From Flammeovirgaceae bacterium UBA976 (GTDB lineage Bacteria; Bacteroidota; Bacteroidia; Cytophagales; Cyclobacteriaceae): a stretch of 29,771 nucleotides of DNA. The number at the start of each line of letters is the position of its first letter. The stretch's first letter is position 1. Below, piece by piece: positions 8,799 through 17,127 of this stretch. Where the stretch lies: the NCBI GenBank assembly GCA_002292365.1, contig DBBU01000025.1, positions 21,219 through 50,989 on the forward strand, in the 5' to 3' direction. A program made the translations under genes and the position numbers. A model generated the notes under the pieces. The model saw only the letters and a list, made by a program, of their open reading frames with translations, was not told where the DNA came from and made no database searches.

Positions 8799-10792
8799 CT
8801 TTTTTCTACTTTAATATTTTTTGGCTTTTTGATGTCTATTTTCACTGACCATAACCCACTGTTCCAATCCGTGAAAAATACATGCCCCTTATGAGGTTGG
8901 GGACCCCACGTCATCGGTGCATTGGGTATTCTTCCCTTGGCATCAGTGGGTAAAAACCATGCAATCTCTCTACCCTGTTTAAAAAGGTCTCCCATTAAAT
9001 CTCCTGAAAGATCAACTACACGTAAGCCTGCATTGTAATTGCCCACGTACAATAAGTCTCCTTCTACCCATAAATTATGAGAGCCCGCTCCAGGTACTTC
9101 ATACTTGGCTACTTCAACGGGATGTTCCAAATCTGTGAAATCTATGAAATGAAGAAATCCTGCAGGAATGGTTGGGCCATCTTCAGTATTTAATCCATTT
9201 GGAAAAGCTTCATCTCCCGCAATCACATAAAATTTGCCCGTTTTTTTATCATGGTAAGGAAAAGCAGCATGATTCCATCCACTTGGGTAGGCATAATTTG
9301 CTATTGGCTTTGGGTTCGAGGGTGATCCTCCAGCCATTCCGTTACCCACATCCACCATCCAAACACCATAGGCCCAATTAGAGGAGTATGCTATGCCATC
9401 CTCTATCCAAACATCATGTATCGAATGACCCGGCTCATTCAATTCAAAGGTGCCTACCTTTTTAGGATATTTTGGATCTTCAATGTTGATGATGTCATAC
9501 CTTTCGCCATTACTTAAAGCGTATATGTGATCTTTATAAATGAAAACATTATGCACTCCCCCCGTCAAACCTTCATCATAAGTACTGATAATGGCGGCTT
9601 CACGCGGATTACTGACATCGATGATCACCAAACCATTTTTCCTATTGGAAGCCCCTTCTCTAGAGATTACACAAATTTTACCATCCTCAGAAACCTTCAC
9701 ATCATTTACCGTACGTGCATCGACCCTAATGGTATCTATAGGTATCAATTGATTAGGATCCGTAACATCCCAAAAATAAGCCTCTCCATTTCCTCCCCAG
9801 GTACCCGTAACACAATAATCTCTACCATCGATTCCTTCCCATACCCAAAGGTCGGAGGTATGCACATTACTTACCGAACCATGTCCTTTCAATTGAACCT
9901 TTTCTGTGACATTTCGTGCTGAAACTTGAAGTGTCCTCCTCGCTTCCCTGCCCCCAAAAGCAGCTACAACAGTATAAATACCTGGCACATCCGCAACAAA
10001 GTCTCCATTATTTTTAATCATGCCAGAGGCATACTCTGAAGGGCTTTCAGAGACTCCCGAAAAAGAAAAAATAAAGGGAATCGTTTCAATAATATCCCCC
10101 TCGTTATCGATTGCTTGAGCATCAAAATAAACCACCTCTCCTGTAACTGCCTCCTGAACATTGCTAGACAACTGTATTGATGTCACAGGATTTTTTTTCA
10201 CAGCTATAACCGTCTCTGTTGAAATTTTACCTGAGCTTACTTTAATAATAATCTTGCCTTTTTGATGGGCGGTTATGTTTCCAAAAACGTCTACACTAGC
10301 CACAGGGGTATCGCTGCTTTCAAATACCAAATTTGGGTTGGAAATTTGATAATTTTGTGCATCCAATAATTGCACCTGCATGCCAATTCTTTGGCCCGCA
10401 AAAACCTCTGAGGGTAGATTCATGATTTTAAGGTCTGTGCCTTCTGAGTGCTTCACATTGACCCACAAGTTCAATCGCTGATAGTCTTTCATTCCCTCCA
10501 ATCTACCAATGACAATTACATTCCCTTGACCGGGTTCTAGTGGGGTAATTAAGCCCTTTTTATCTACTTTAAATAGTTGGGGAGCCGACGAGTAGAAGCT
10601 GAAATTTACTTCAGGAATGACTTGATTTTGGGCATCTACTGCTTGAACTAAAATTTGATGAACCCCTCCTGAGGAGAGTTCTATTTCATCCGAAGCAACA
10701 ATAATTTCAAAAGATTGTGCCAAAGAATTTGACATCATGCCCAATAGCATGGCCCATAAGAGCCATTGAAATTTATAAGGATAGGTACACAT
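8795..10792 (-). CDS. Secreted Ig-like (BIG2-type) and LVIVD-repeat protein
   Basis: This 665-residue protein has a signal peptide (cleavage likely after residue 25, SNSLA-QS). Residues about 28-290 hold three Ig-like beta modules of BIG2 character (for example VDKKGLITPLEPGQGNVIV and ASVDVFGNITAHQKGKIII). From about 300 to the end there are LVIVD-type propeller repeats: GLVIIDVSNPREAAIISTY, YDIINIEDPKYPKKVGTF, GVWMVDVGNG, LHFIDFTDLEHPVEVAKY and GLRVVDLSGDL. LVIVD repeats are structural; many such proteins are surface or periplasmic with no known activity. No sorting domain for type IX secretion is obvious at the C terminus (KPKNIKVEKR). It is the first gene of a translationally coupled pair with the YncE-like propeller (4-base overlap). 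It is probably an exported binding or scaffold protein. Confidence 0.82.
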   Translation of the reverse strand: MCTYPYKFQWLLWAMLLGMMSNSLAQSFEIIVASDEIELSSGGVHQILVQAVDAQNQVIPEVNFSFYSSAPQLFKVDKKGLITPLEPGQGNVIVIGRLEGMKDYQRLNLWVNVKHSEGTDLKIMNLPSEVFAGQRIGMQVQLLDAQNYQISNPNLVFESSDTPVASVDVFGNITAHQKGKIIIKVSSGKISTETVIAVKKNPVTSIQLSSNVQEAVTGEVVYFDAQAIDNEGDIIETIPFIFSFSGVSESPSEYASGMIKNNGDFVADVPGIYTVVAAFGGREARRTLQVSARNVTEKVQLKGHGSVSNVHTSDLWVWEGIDGRDYCVTGTWGGNGEAYFWDVTDPNQLIPIDTIRVDARTVNDVKVSEDGKICVISREGASNRKNGLVIIDVSNPREAAIISTYDEGLTGGVHNVFIYKDHIYALSNGERYDIINIEDPKYPKKVGTFELNEPGHSIHDVWIEDGIAYSSNWAYGVWMVDVGNGMAGGSPSNPKPIANYAYPSGWNHAAFPYHDKKTGKFYVIAGDEAFPNGLNTEDGPTIPAGFLHFIDFTDLEHPVEVAKYEVPGAGSHNLWVEGDLLYVGNYNAGLRVVDLSGDLMGDLFKQGREIAWFLPTDAKGRIPNAPMTWGPQPHKGHVFFTDWNSGLWSVKIDIKKPKNIKVEKR

Positions 10793-10877
10793 AAATATTT
10801 TTTTTATACTAATCTAATGCTGACTCGTCAAGATATCATTCAAGGTTTTTTAAACGGAATATGGATAAAAAAAGGTT

Positions 10878-10893
10878 GTTAAGAAATCTTAAC
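10878..10893 (-). terminator. Possible intrinsic terminator of the isomerase-like gene
   Basis: GTTAAGA and TCTTAAC form a 7-bp inverted repeat with a 2-base centre. Read on the minus strand it is followed after four bases by a run of seven T, which resembles a weak intrinsic terminator. It would end transcription from 10973-11812 and separate it from the LVIVD gene. It could instead be an operator 85 bases upstream of that gene. Confidence 0.4.
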
Positions 10894-10925
10894 TATTTTA
10901 ATTTCACCCAGATACTCAATATGGA

Positions 10926-10941
10926 CTCAGATCGTTCTGAG
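10926..10941. repeat. Short hairpin CTCAGA-tcgt-TCTGAG
   Basis: A perfect 6-bp stem with a 4-base loop lies 31 bases beyond the stop of the isomerase-like gene on its 3' side. No T-run follows on the minus strand. It may be part of a 3'-end structure together with the hairpin at 10878-10893. Confidence 0.3.
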
Positions 10942-10972
10942 GTGTCACAATCAAAAAAATCAATAGATTAAA

Positions 10973-11812
10973 TCACTCGCCCAATTTTGCCAAATAATTT
11001 AAATTATATTGAACGCTATCAAAGGGATTATTATCATATTCTTCTTGCTCCATAAAAATGTATTTGACTCCTGATAAATCAATATTTTCAAGCATTTCGG
11101 CTATGTTTAAATCTCCCTTACCAAATTCTGTACTCCCTCCTTCCAAGATGCTCATATCTTTAAGATGCCATAAGGGAAATCTTCCTGGGTATTGATTGAA
11201 ATAGTCAATAGGATTCTTCCCCCCCATGACCACCCAACCTAAATCTAATTCCATATTTACTAAACTGGGATCTGTACTTTTAAGGAGCACATCATAGAGC
11301 ACTTGCCCCTTATCAGACTCAAACTCATAGGAATGGTTGTGATATCCGAACTTTAATCCTAGCTTTTTGCAATCCTCCCCAGCCTTATTGAAGGCTTCAG
11401 CTACCCTGAGATAATTATCAATATCCTGACCTTCAGTTGGCATAGATGAACAAATCACATATTCTTGTCCTGCCTCAGCGGCCTGCTCCATCGTCTGATT
11501 CCAATCCGCGTCTAAATGAACATGTCCACTTCTAATAGAAAGACCTAATGCCTTGCAAGTATCACGCATCTCAATGGGAGTCAATCCATAATATAAGCCT
11601 TTATCACTCCGTGCACTTTCCAATTGCTTGAACCCTAATTCAGCAACTTTTGAGAGCGTCCCTTTGGGGTTTTGGGTCATGGCGTCTCTAAAAGTGTAGA
11701 GTTGTACGCCTACGTCTTCACGTGCGCTATGGGTTGGAATGAATGAAGGTAAAGTCAGACTCCCAACTGCCAAAGCAGTCGTTTGATAAATAAAGTTTCT
11801 GCGTGATGTCAT
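10973..11812 (-). CDS. Tat-exported sugar phosphate isomerase/epimerase-like TIM barrel
   Basis: This 279-residue protein has a canonical twin-arginine signal (SRRNFI at residues 3-8, then a hydrophobic stretch and a THSA-RED cleavage region near 30). The mature part is a xylose-isomerase-like (AP endonuclease 2 superfamily) TIM barrel. Likely metal ligands include H158/H160 (GYHNHS), E188/D190 (VNMELDLGW), H216 (PLWHLKDM) and E255 (FMEQEEYD). Members act on sugars, inositols or sugar phosphates; the Tat signal places this one outside the cytoplasm, so the substrate is probably a free or oxidised sugar. It reads away from the aldo/keto reductase at 11966, with 153 bases between them, so the two may share a regulatory region. 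The exact reaction is unknown. Confidence 0.85.
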   Translation of the reverse strand: MTSRRNFIYQTTALAVGSLTLPSFIPTHSAREDVGVQLYTFRDAMTQNPKGTLSKVAELGFKQLESARSDKGLYYGLTPIEMRDTCKALGLSIRSGHVHLDADWNQTMEQAAEAGQEYVICSSMPTEGQDIDNYLRVAEAFNKAGEDCKKLGLKFGYHNHSYEFESDKGQVLYDVLLKSTDPSLVNMELDLGWVVMGGKNPIDYFNQYPGRFPLWHLKDMSILEGGSTEFGKGDLNIAEMLENIDLSGVKYIFMEQEEYDNNPFDSVQYNLNYLAKLGE

Positions 11813-11965
11813 ATTATTGGATCTTTGAAATAAAATAAATAATTCAAATTAATAAATTAAAAGCGTACCATTCTATTTTTAGGTTTTTAATTTATATTGT
11901 TGATGAATAAGTGAATGGTTCCAATCGTTTACCTAAAATTCTATAATATTTAATATCTAAAAAAT

Positions 11966-12874
11966 ATGCCCGTAAATAACTTACAACTTGCAACTGATTT
12001 ATCACTTTCCCGCATCATTCATGGTCTTTGGAGACTCGGGGATTGGAATCTTGGCAAAAAAGATTTAGTCGCTTTTTTGGAAGAAATCATGGAGATGGGT
12101 ATTACCAGCTTTGACCATGCGGACATTTATGGAGATTATAGCTGCGAAAAGATTTTTGGAGACGCCCTCCGCCTGCAACCTTCCCTTAGAAAGGATATGC
12201 AAATCATCACAAAATGTGGTATCAAGCTGCGCTCTGATAAATATCCCGAAAGAAAGTTGCAAATCTATGATTACAGTTATCAACACATCCTACAATCGGT
12301 AGAGCAATCCCTACAAAATTTAGGTATTGACACCATCGATTTACTCCTTTTGCATCGACCCGCTCCCTTCTTTGACCCCGAAGAGGTCACCCGAGCCTTT
12401 GACCAATTATATCAAGCGGGTAAGGTGCGTTATTTTGGCGTTTCTAATTTTACCCCCGGGCAGTTTGAAATGCTACAAAAACATTGGCATCAAAAACTAT
12501 TGACCAATCAAATCGAAATTTCACCTGGTTGTCTGGAGCATTTTGAAAATGGCAATTTAAATTTCTGTTTAAAGGAACAAATAAAGCCCATGTCATGGTC
12601 ACCCTTATCTGGAGGTGAACTCTTTCATCCGACCACTACAAAAGGTATTAGAATCCTGAAAGTTCTTGAAAAAATAACTGAGGGAATTGGGGCAAAAAGT
12701 ATAGATCAAGTGGTCTATGCTTGGATCGTAAAACACCCTAGTCAAATCATGCCCATCGTCGGTAGTGGAAAAATTGATCGCATTCAAACAGCACTTGATG
12801 GACTCGAGCTCGAGTTATCAATACAACAATGGTACGAAATATACAATGCCTCTACAGGAGTCGAATTGCCCTAG
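11966..12874 (+). CDS. Aldo/keto reductase (YdhF-like)
   Basis: This 302-residue cytosolic NADPH-dependent oxidoreductase has the full aldo/keto reductase tetrad D50, Y55 (SFDHADIYG), K83 (ITKCG) and H130 (LLLLHRP). Further family marks are VRYFGVSNFTPGQF, where the substrate pocket forms, MSWSPLSGG, and the C-terminal cofactor site MPIVGSGKIDRI. The stand-alone length and the CGIK and LLLHRPAPFFDPEEV features resemble the E. coli YdhF group. The gene is divergent from the Tat-exported isomerase-like gene, and a strong hairpin follows it at 12905-12946. Unlike the fused reductase at 3236-4705 it has no RidA domain. Substrate unknown; family certain. Confidence 0.92.
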   Translation: MPVNNLQLATDLSLSRIIHGLWRLGDWNLGKKDLVAFLEEIMEMGITSFDHADIYGDYSCEKIFGDALRLQPSLRKDMQIITKCGIKLRSDKYPERKLQIYDYSYQHILQSVEQSLQNLGIDTIDLLLLHRPAPFFDPEEVTRAFDQLYQAGKVRYFGVSNFTPGQFEMLQKHWHQKLLTNQIEISPGCLEHFENGNLNFCLKEQIKPMSWSPLSGGELFHPTTTKGIRILKVLEKITEGIGAKSIDQVVYAWIVKHPSQIMPIVGSGKIDRIQTALDGLELELSIQQWYEIYNASTGVELP

Positions 12875-12904
12875 CCGAACCTGTTTTCTTGGCCTCCGCT
12901 ACTT

Positions 12905-12946
12905 AAAGTGGATAAAAACTCGTTGAGACGGCTTTTTATCCACTTT
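12905..12946. terminator. Bidirectional intrinsic terminator between convergent genes
   Basis: AAAGTGGATAAAAA (12905-12918) and its exact reverse complement TTTTTATCCACTTT (12933-12946) form a 14-bp stem around a 14-nt loop. A-runs and T-runs lie inside the stem rather than after it. It lies between the 3' ends of the aldo/keto reductase (12874) and mdh (12963), so it should act for both strands. Confidence 0.75.
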
Positions 12947-12962
12947 CTAAACTAATCGTAAT

Positions 12963-13901
12963 TTATATTAAGTTAAGATCCCTCAGGGCAGCATTCATAT
13001 TGCGTACCGCAAGGGCACTGACGTCAAATTTGACTTTTTCGGCTGAATCTAAATGATAATCGATGATCTTTTCTAATCCATTTTTACCAATGATTGTTGG
13101 CACGCCAATACAAATATCAGATTGTCCATATTCACCATCAAGATATACACATGAGGAAAATAATTTTTTCTGATCACGTACAATACTCTCCACTAAAAAC
13201 GCTCCAGCAGCACCCGGTGCATACCAAGCAGAAGTTCCTATGAGTTTGGTCAAAGTTGCACCACCTAGCATGGTTTCTTTAACTACTTTTGCCTGCTCAT
13301 CTTCCGTTAAAAAATGGGTGACGGGCGTACTGTTGTAGGTAGCATGCTTAATTAAAGGAATCATTGTGGTGTCACCATGCCCCCCAATGACCACTGCTTG
13401 CAAATCCAATGGCGAACAACCGATGGCTTCACTCAAACGATACTTAAATCTGCTGCTGTCCAACAATCCACCCATACCGATGACTCGCTCTTTAGGTAAA
13501 CCACTGGCCTTCACACTCAGGTAAGTCATAGTGTCCATGGGATTTGAAATGACGATGATAATGGTATTTGGTGAGTACTTTAGTATATTTTCTGTTACCG
13601 TTTGAACGATACCGGCATTGGTGCCAATTAATTCCTCACGTGTCATTCCGGGTTTTCTTGGGATACCAGAGGTGATGACTACTACCTCAGAATCGGCGGT
13701 GGCAACATAATCATTGGTAGATCCAATTACCTTTGTATTGAACCCATTTAAAGTAGCACACTGATTCATATCCATGGCTTTACCTTCTGCAAGGCCTTCC
13801 TTAATATCCAAGAGAACCACTTCTTCGCACAATTCTTTGCGGGTAATATTTTCTGCACAAGTAGCTCCAACTGCTCCTGCTCCAACAATGGTAACCTTCA
13901 T
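12963..13901 (-). CDS. mdh: Malate dehydrogenase
   Basis: This 312-residue NAD-dependent enzyme interconverts malate and oxaloacetate in the TCA cycle. It belongs to the LDH-like malate dehydrogenase group. The Rossmann motif GAGAVGATCA is at residues 7-16, and D32 in LLDIKEG fixes NAD preference. R82 and R88 (IPRKPGMTREE) and R151 (DSSRF) are the substrate-binding arginines, and H175 (IGGHGDTTM) is the catalytic histidine. R82 in the mobile loop favours malate over lactate as substrate. Length is normal for the family. It is monocistronic, with its own promoter and a palindrome in its leader, and ends at the shared terminator 12905-12946. Confidence 0.96.
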   Translation of the reverse strand: MKVTIVGAGAVGATCAENITRKELCEEVVLLDIKEGLAEGKAMDMNQCATLNGFNTKVIGSTNDYVATADSEVVVITSGIPRKPGMTREELIGTNAGIVQTVTENILKYSPNTIIIVISNPMDTMTYLSVKASGLPKERVIGMGGLLDSSRFKYRLSEAIGCSPLDLQAVVIGGHGDTTMIPLIKHATYNSTPVTHFLTEDEQAKVVKETMLGGATLTKLIGTSAWYAPGAAGAFLVESIVRDQKKLFSSCVYLDGEYGQSDICIGVPTIIGKNGLEKIIDYHLDSAEKVKFDVSALAVRNMNAALRDLNLI

Positions 13902-13926
13902 TTATTTTTTTTTAGTTTAACAATTA

Positions 13927-13942
13927 AGCCAATAAATTGGCT
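13927..13942. promoter_or_regulatory. Palindrome at the mdh transcription start region
   Basis: AGCCAAT-aa-ATTGGCT is a 16-base near-perfect palindrome lying 4 to 19 bases downstream of the mdh -7 element and 26 bases upstream of the start codon. That position suits a repressor operator or a 5' stem-loop in the mRNA. Confidence 0.45.
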
Positions 13943-13945
13943 GTG

Positions 13946-13976
13946 CAAAGTTACACGCCACGGTATTAATAGAAAA
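13946..13976 (-). promoter_or_regulatory. mdh promoter (Bacteroidota type)
   Basis: On the minus strand TAACTTTG (13953-13946) matches the Bacteroidota -7 consensus TAnnTTTG, with a TTTT -33-like element (13976-13973) 19 bases upstream. The start codon is 44 bases downstream. Confidence 0.6.
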
Positions 13977-14045
13977 GTAATGCTACTGATATCACAAATT
14001 TAAATGCCAACAAAAACTCTGAAAGCACTACGCATTTATGTTTTA

Positions 14046-15392
14046 CTATCCATCATTTCCCTTCAAATCTTTCATCTCGATGCTTAAAATGTCTTTGGTT
14101 GAATTGTTCAACCGGAATCGATTGTCAATGCGTAGACCAACAAGCCAGCAAATTTCTTGTTTAGAGGTCAAGATTAAAAGACTTTCCTTCCTGATAATAG
14201 GAATTTTTTGATCTATCAAAAAGTCACTGACTTTTTTCTTTTGAGTCATACCCAAGGGATAAAAATAATCTCCTTTTTTCCATTTTCTAAGGGTAAGTGG
14301 AAAAGTCAATTTCTCCATATCCAAATAAACAATATTCAAACTTTTATCAACTGGTTCAGTAGTCGATGAAATAAGATTAAATGTAAACTGATAATCATAA
14401 AATGCAACCGCTTCCAATTCATTAGCGATGGTCCTTCTTGCCGCTGGATCAATGATCTGATCTGTTGTCCCAATCCAAACTTTATGCCTATCTACGTTCA
14501 ATTGGTATGCATCCCAATAAAACATGGCCGGATGATTCTGAACCACTGATCTAAAAATCTGCTTGAATTGCGCATAGCCCAACTGATAACTTTCAAGTAA
14601 TTCAAAAAGCAACAAACTATCCAATGGATGATCTCGAACCCAAGACACGTCCAAACAATCTATTCTCCCGGATTTGAAATATTGTGCCTTCAGGTCTGAA
14701 ACTTTTTGATCGAGTAACATTTCAGTGCCGATGAGACGAGCTTGCGTGTCCTCAAAAGTTTTTAAAACTGAAGGATTGAGCTCTTTTAGAACAGGCAATA
14801 CTTGATTACGAATCTTATTACGCACATACTTATTGCTCGCGTTAGACACATCTTCACGCCAAAAAATACACCGATTCTGTGCAAAACTTATTATTTCTTG
14901 CTTGTCAAAAATTAATAAAGGACGTACCAAAAGCCCCTGTTGTATTTTCATACCTCTTAAACCTCGAATACCCGTTCCTTTGGTTAAATTAAGTAAAACC
15001 GTCTCTAAGTTATCATCAGCATGATGCGCTGTTAATACAGCCGAACATTTATGCAAAGAAGCCAACTCGGAAAACCAATCATAACGCAATGATCGGGCAG
15101 CCATTTGCATCGATACCTTATTTTTTTTTGCATAGACCTCTGTATCCGCCTTCAAAATGTGAGTAATAATCCCATGATTTCGGCCCCATTGCTCAACAAA
15201 ATCAGCATCCAAATCTGATTCCTGACCTCGAAGTCCAAAATTCATGTGGGCAATAAAAAAGTCGAAGGATAGCTCCTTTAACAAATGCGCAAGCACGATA
15301 GAATCAACTCCAGCGCTTACCCCTAAAAGCAGCCGGTCTTGGGTACTAAATAAATGATGAGATTCAATATGAGCTTTTAATTTTGCCAACAT
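14046..15392 (-). CDS. tilS: tRNA(Ile)-lysidine synthase
   Basis: This 448-residue ATP-dependent enzyme adds lysine to C34 of tRNA-Ile(CAU), converting its decoding from AUG to AUA. The N-terminal PP-loop domain carries SAGVDS at residues 26-31, where the family consensus is SGGxDS, so one loop glycine is alanine. Downstream are HMNFGLRGQESDLD, AARSLRYDWF, LTAHHADDNLETVLLNLTKGTG and NKYVRNKIRNQVLP, all standard TilS blocks. The C-terminal substrate-recognition domain is recognisable from KWKKGDYFYPLGM to about WLVGLRIDNRFRL. Length fits two-domain TilS. It is divergent from the OstA-like gene with 60 bases between them, and 144 bases separate its stop from the mdh start. Confidence 0.94.
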   Translation of the reverse strand: MLAKLKAHIESHHLFSTQDRLLLGVSAGVDSIVLAHLLKELSFDFFIAHMNFGLRGQESDLDADFVEQWGRNHGIITHILKADTEVYAKKNKVSMQMAARSLRYDWFSELASLHKCSAVLTAHHADDNLETVLLNLTKGTGIRGLRGMKIQQGLLVRPLLIFDKQEIISFAQNRCIFWREDVSNASNKYVRNKIRNQVLPVLKELNPSVLKTFEDTQARLIGTEMLLDQKVSDLKAQYFKSGRIDCLDVSWVRDHPLDSLLLFELLESYQLGYAQFKQIFRSVVQNHPAMFYWDAYQLNVDRHKVWIGTTDQIIDPAARRTIANELEAVAFYDYQFTFNLISSTTEPVDKSLNIVYLDMEKLTFPLTLRKWKKGDYFYPLGMTQKKKVSDFLIDQKIPIIRKESLLILTSKQEICWLVGLRIDNRFRLNNSTKDILSIEMKDLKGNDG

Positions 15393-15426
15393 AAAATTAA
15401 CGCTATTTTTCTGTCATTATATATAT

Positions 15427-15434
15427 TACTTTTG
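15427..15434 (+). promoter_or_regulatory. -7 element of the OstA-like gene
   Basis: TACTTTTG matches TAnnTTTG, 18 bases before the ATG. The 11-base context TTACTTTTGCA is identical to that upstream of bamD. No clear -33 element is visible. Confidence 0.55.
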
Positions 15435-15452
15435 CAGACCATTTAAGTTGAG

Positions 15453-17078
15453 ATGCGAAACTACCTTATATTATTTATGTTACTCCTCCTCTCTTTGGCA
15501 TCTATGGCCCAGAAGAGAATTAAATATACCGCCAAAGGTAAGCAGGAAGTAGTTCGAAAAGAGGGTCAATCGATAAGATATCTTATTGACAGTGTGGTAT
15601 TTATTCAGAAAGAGACTACTGTTTACTGCGACAGTGCCATTTATATAAAAGCCGAAAATCAAATGAGGGCTTACGACCATGTGAAAATTATCAATGATTC
15701 AACTGTCGTCACTTCCGATCGACTCCTATATCAAGGAGAAGATCGCATCGCTCAACTTCGAGAAGACGTGATTTACAAGCGGGGATATCAGGAACTCTAT
15801 ACTGACCATTTAGATTACAGCTTAGACACCGAAGTCGCCTATTACTACAATGGAGGACAATTGATTGATACCACCAATATTCTTTCAAGTACATTAGGTT
15901 ATTTTTATGCCAAGGAAAATGTCGCCAGATTTTATCAGTCAGTAGTTTTGCAGTCTCCAGAGTTTATCTTAAAAACTGATACCCTGAGATACAATACACT
16001 TACCAAAATAGCTTACAGCTTTGGTCCTACCGAGATCATCAATAAAGAGGGTACGACAATATATGCTGACGGGGGTGAATTCCGAACGGAAATCAGTCAA
16101 ACAAAAATATCATCTGGAAATATTGAAACCTCCGAATATATACTAGATGGTGATAAATTATTTTTTGATGATATTAACCAGTATTATTTAGGTGAGGGTA
16201 ACGTAAAACTTACTTCAAAAGAAAATAATCTTATCCTACTCGGCGATGAAGGCTATCATGATAAGGTCAATGGCTACAGCAAAATTTATGGTAATGCTAT
16301 CATGAAAAAGATTATGAAATTAGATACCTTTTACATAGCTGCAGATACGATGATGGCCATCGAAAGTGAATATGACTCTGTTAGGAGAATATTGGCCTAC
16401 CCAGACATCAGGATATTTAAAATGAATGTCCAAGGCATTGCCGATTCTTCCGCTTATTTTTTGGCTGATTCTATTATAATGCTTTATCGAAATCCTGTTT
16501 TATGGACAGGAAAAAATCAAGTTCTGTCAGATACAATCGCCGTCTTCCTTAACGACAGCAGCATAGAAAAAATGGACTTAAAACGAAATGCATTTCTGAT
16601 CACCCAAGATTCAGTCAGTAATTTCAATCAAATAAAAGGAAGACTGATGAACATCTATTTCTTCAAAAAACGCTTAAACTACATTGATATTAATGGTAAT
16701 TGTGAAAGTCTATTTCATTCAATGGATGAAACAGATACGGTTTTATTAGGGATCAATAAAATGCTCACAAGTAATATGACCATTCGTTTTCTCAACAATC
16801 AAATTAATAACTTTACATTATATAAATCTCCAGAGGGTCGATTTTTACCCCCACACATGATTACAGAAGCAGACAAAACACTGGATGACTTCAACTGGAT
16901 GATTGATCGAAGACCTTCTCTTCAAGATATTTTTGTAAAACCCATTTTTGACGACATTTTGGTCCCCTCAAATAATCTTGAAGAAAAAATTAAATCCGAG
17001 GAACAAGATAGAAAGGGTAATAATAAGAAACTTCAGGAAAGAAAAAAAGACAAGAAAATACAAGGCGAATTTAATTAA
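15453..17078 (+). CDS. OstA-like (LptA/LptD N-terminal type) LPS-transport protein
   Basis: This 541-residue exported protein has a signal peptide of about 19 residues (LLSLASMA-QK). Its body is built from short repeated beta units typical of the OstA/LptA jelly-roll: DSVVFIQKETTVYCDSAIY, MRAYDHVKIINDSTVVTSD, AYYYNGGQLIDTTNILSS and KIYGNAIMKK. It matches the long OstA-like proteins of Bacteroidota, which are believed to form part of the periplasmic LPS bridge. Length is far greater than E. coli LptA and it lacks an LptD barrel. The C terminus is strongly charged (lysine and glutamate rich). It precedes bamD by 49 bases, each having its own -7 element, which places LPS transport and barrel assembly side by side. 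A second LPS export component, an LptG-type permease, lies at 24943-26019. Confidence 0.85.
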   Translation: MRNYLILFMLLLLSLASMAQKRIKYTAKGKQEVVRKEGQSIRYLIDSVVFIQKETTVYCDSAIYIKAENQMRAYDHVKIINDSTVVTSDRLLYQGEDRIAQLREDVIYKRGYQELYTDHLDYSLDTEVAYYYNGGQLIDTTNILSSTLGYFYAKENVARFYQSVVLQSPEFILKTDTLRYNTLTKIAYSFGPTEIINKEGTTIYADGGEFRTEISQTKISSGNIETSEYILDGDKLFFDDINQYYLGEGNVKLTSKENNLILLGDEGYHDKVNGYSKIYGNAIMKKIMKLDTFYIAADTMMAIESEYDSVRRILAYPDIRIFKMNVQGIADSSAYFLADSIIMLYRNPVLWTGKNQVLSDTIAVFLNDSSIEKMDLKRNAFLITQDSVSNFNQIKGRLMNIYFFKKRLNYIDINGNCESLFHSMDETDTVLLGINKMLTSNMTIRFLNNQINNFTLYKSPEGRFLPPHMITEADKTLDDFNWMIDRRPSLQDIFVKPIFDDILVPSNNLEEKIKSEEQDRKGNNKKLQERKKDKKIQGEFN

Positions 17079-17100
17079 TGCTTTTATTAAAATAGTGCAT

Positions 17101-17108
17101 TACTTTTG
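17101..17108 (+). promoter_or_regulatory. -7 element of the bamD operon
   Basis: TACTTTTG, within TTACTTTTGCA, matches the phylum -7 consensus and lies 19 bases before the bamD ATG, implying a very short leader. The sequence context equals that of the OstA-like gene promoter. Confidence 0.55.
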
Positions 17109-17127
17109 CAATAATATTTTTTAAAAA

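Noticed and set aside
9527..9922. A 131-residue forward open frame opposite the LVIVD gene
   Set aside because: It lies wholly antisense to a well-supported gene, has no recognisable motifs and a composition expected of a shadow frame.
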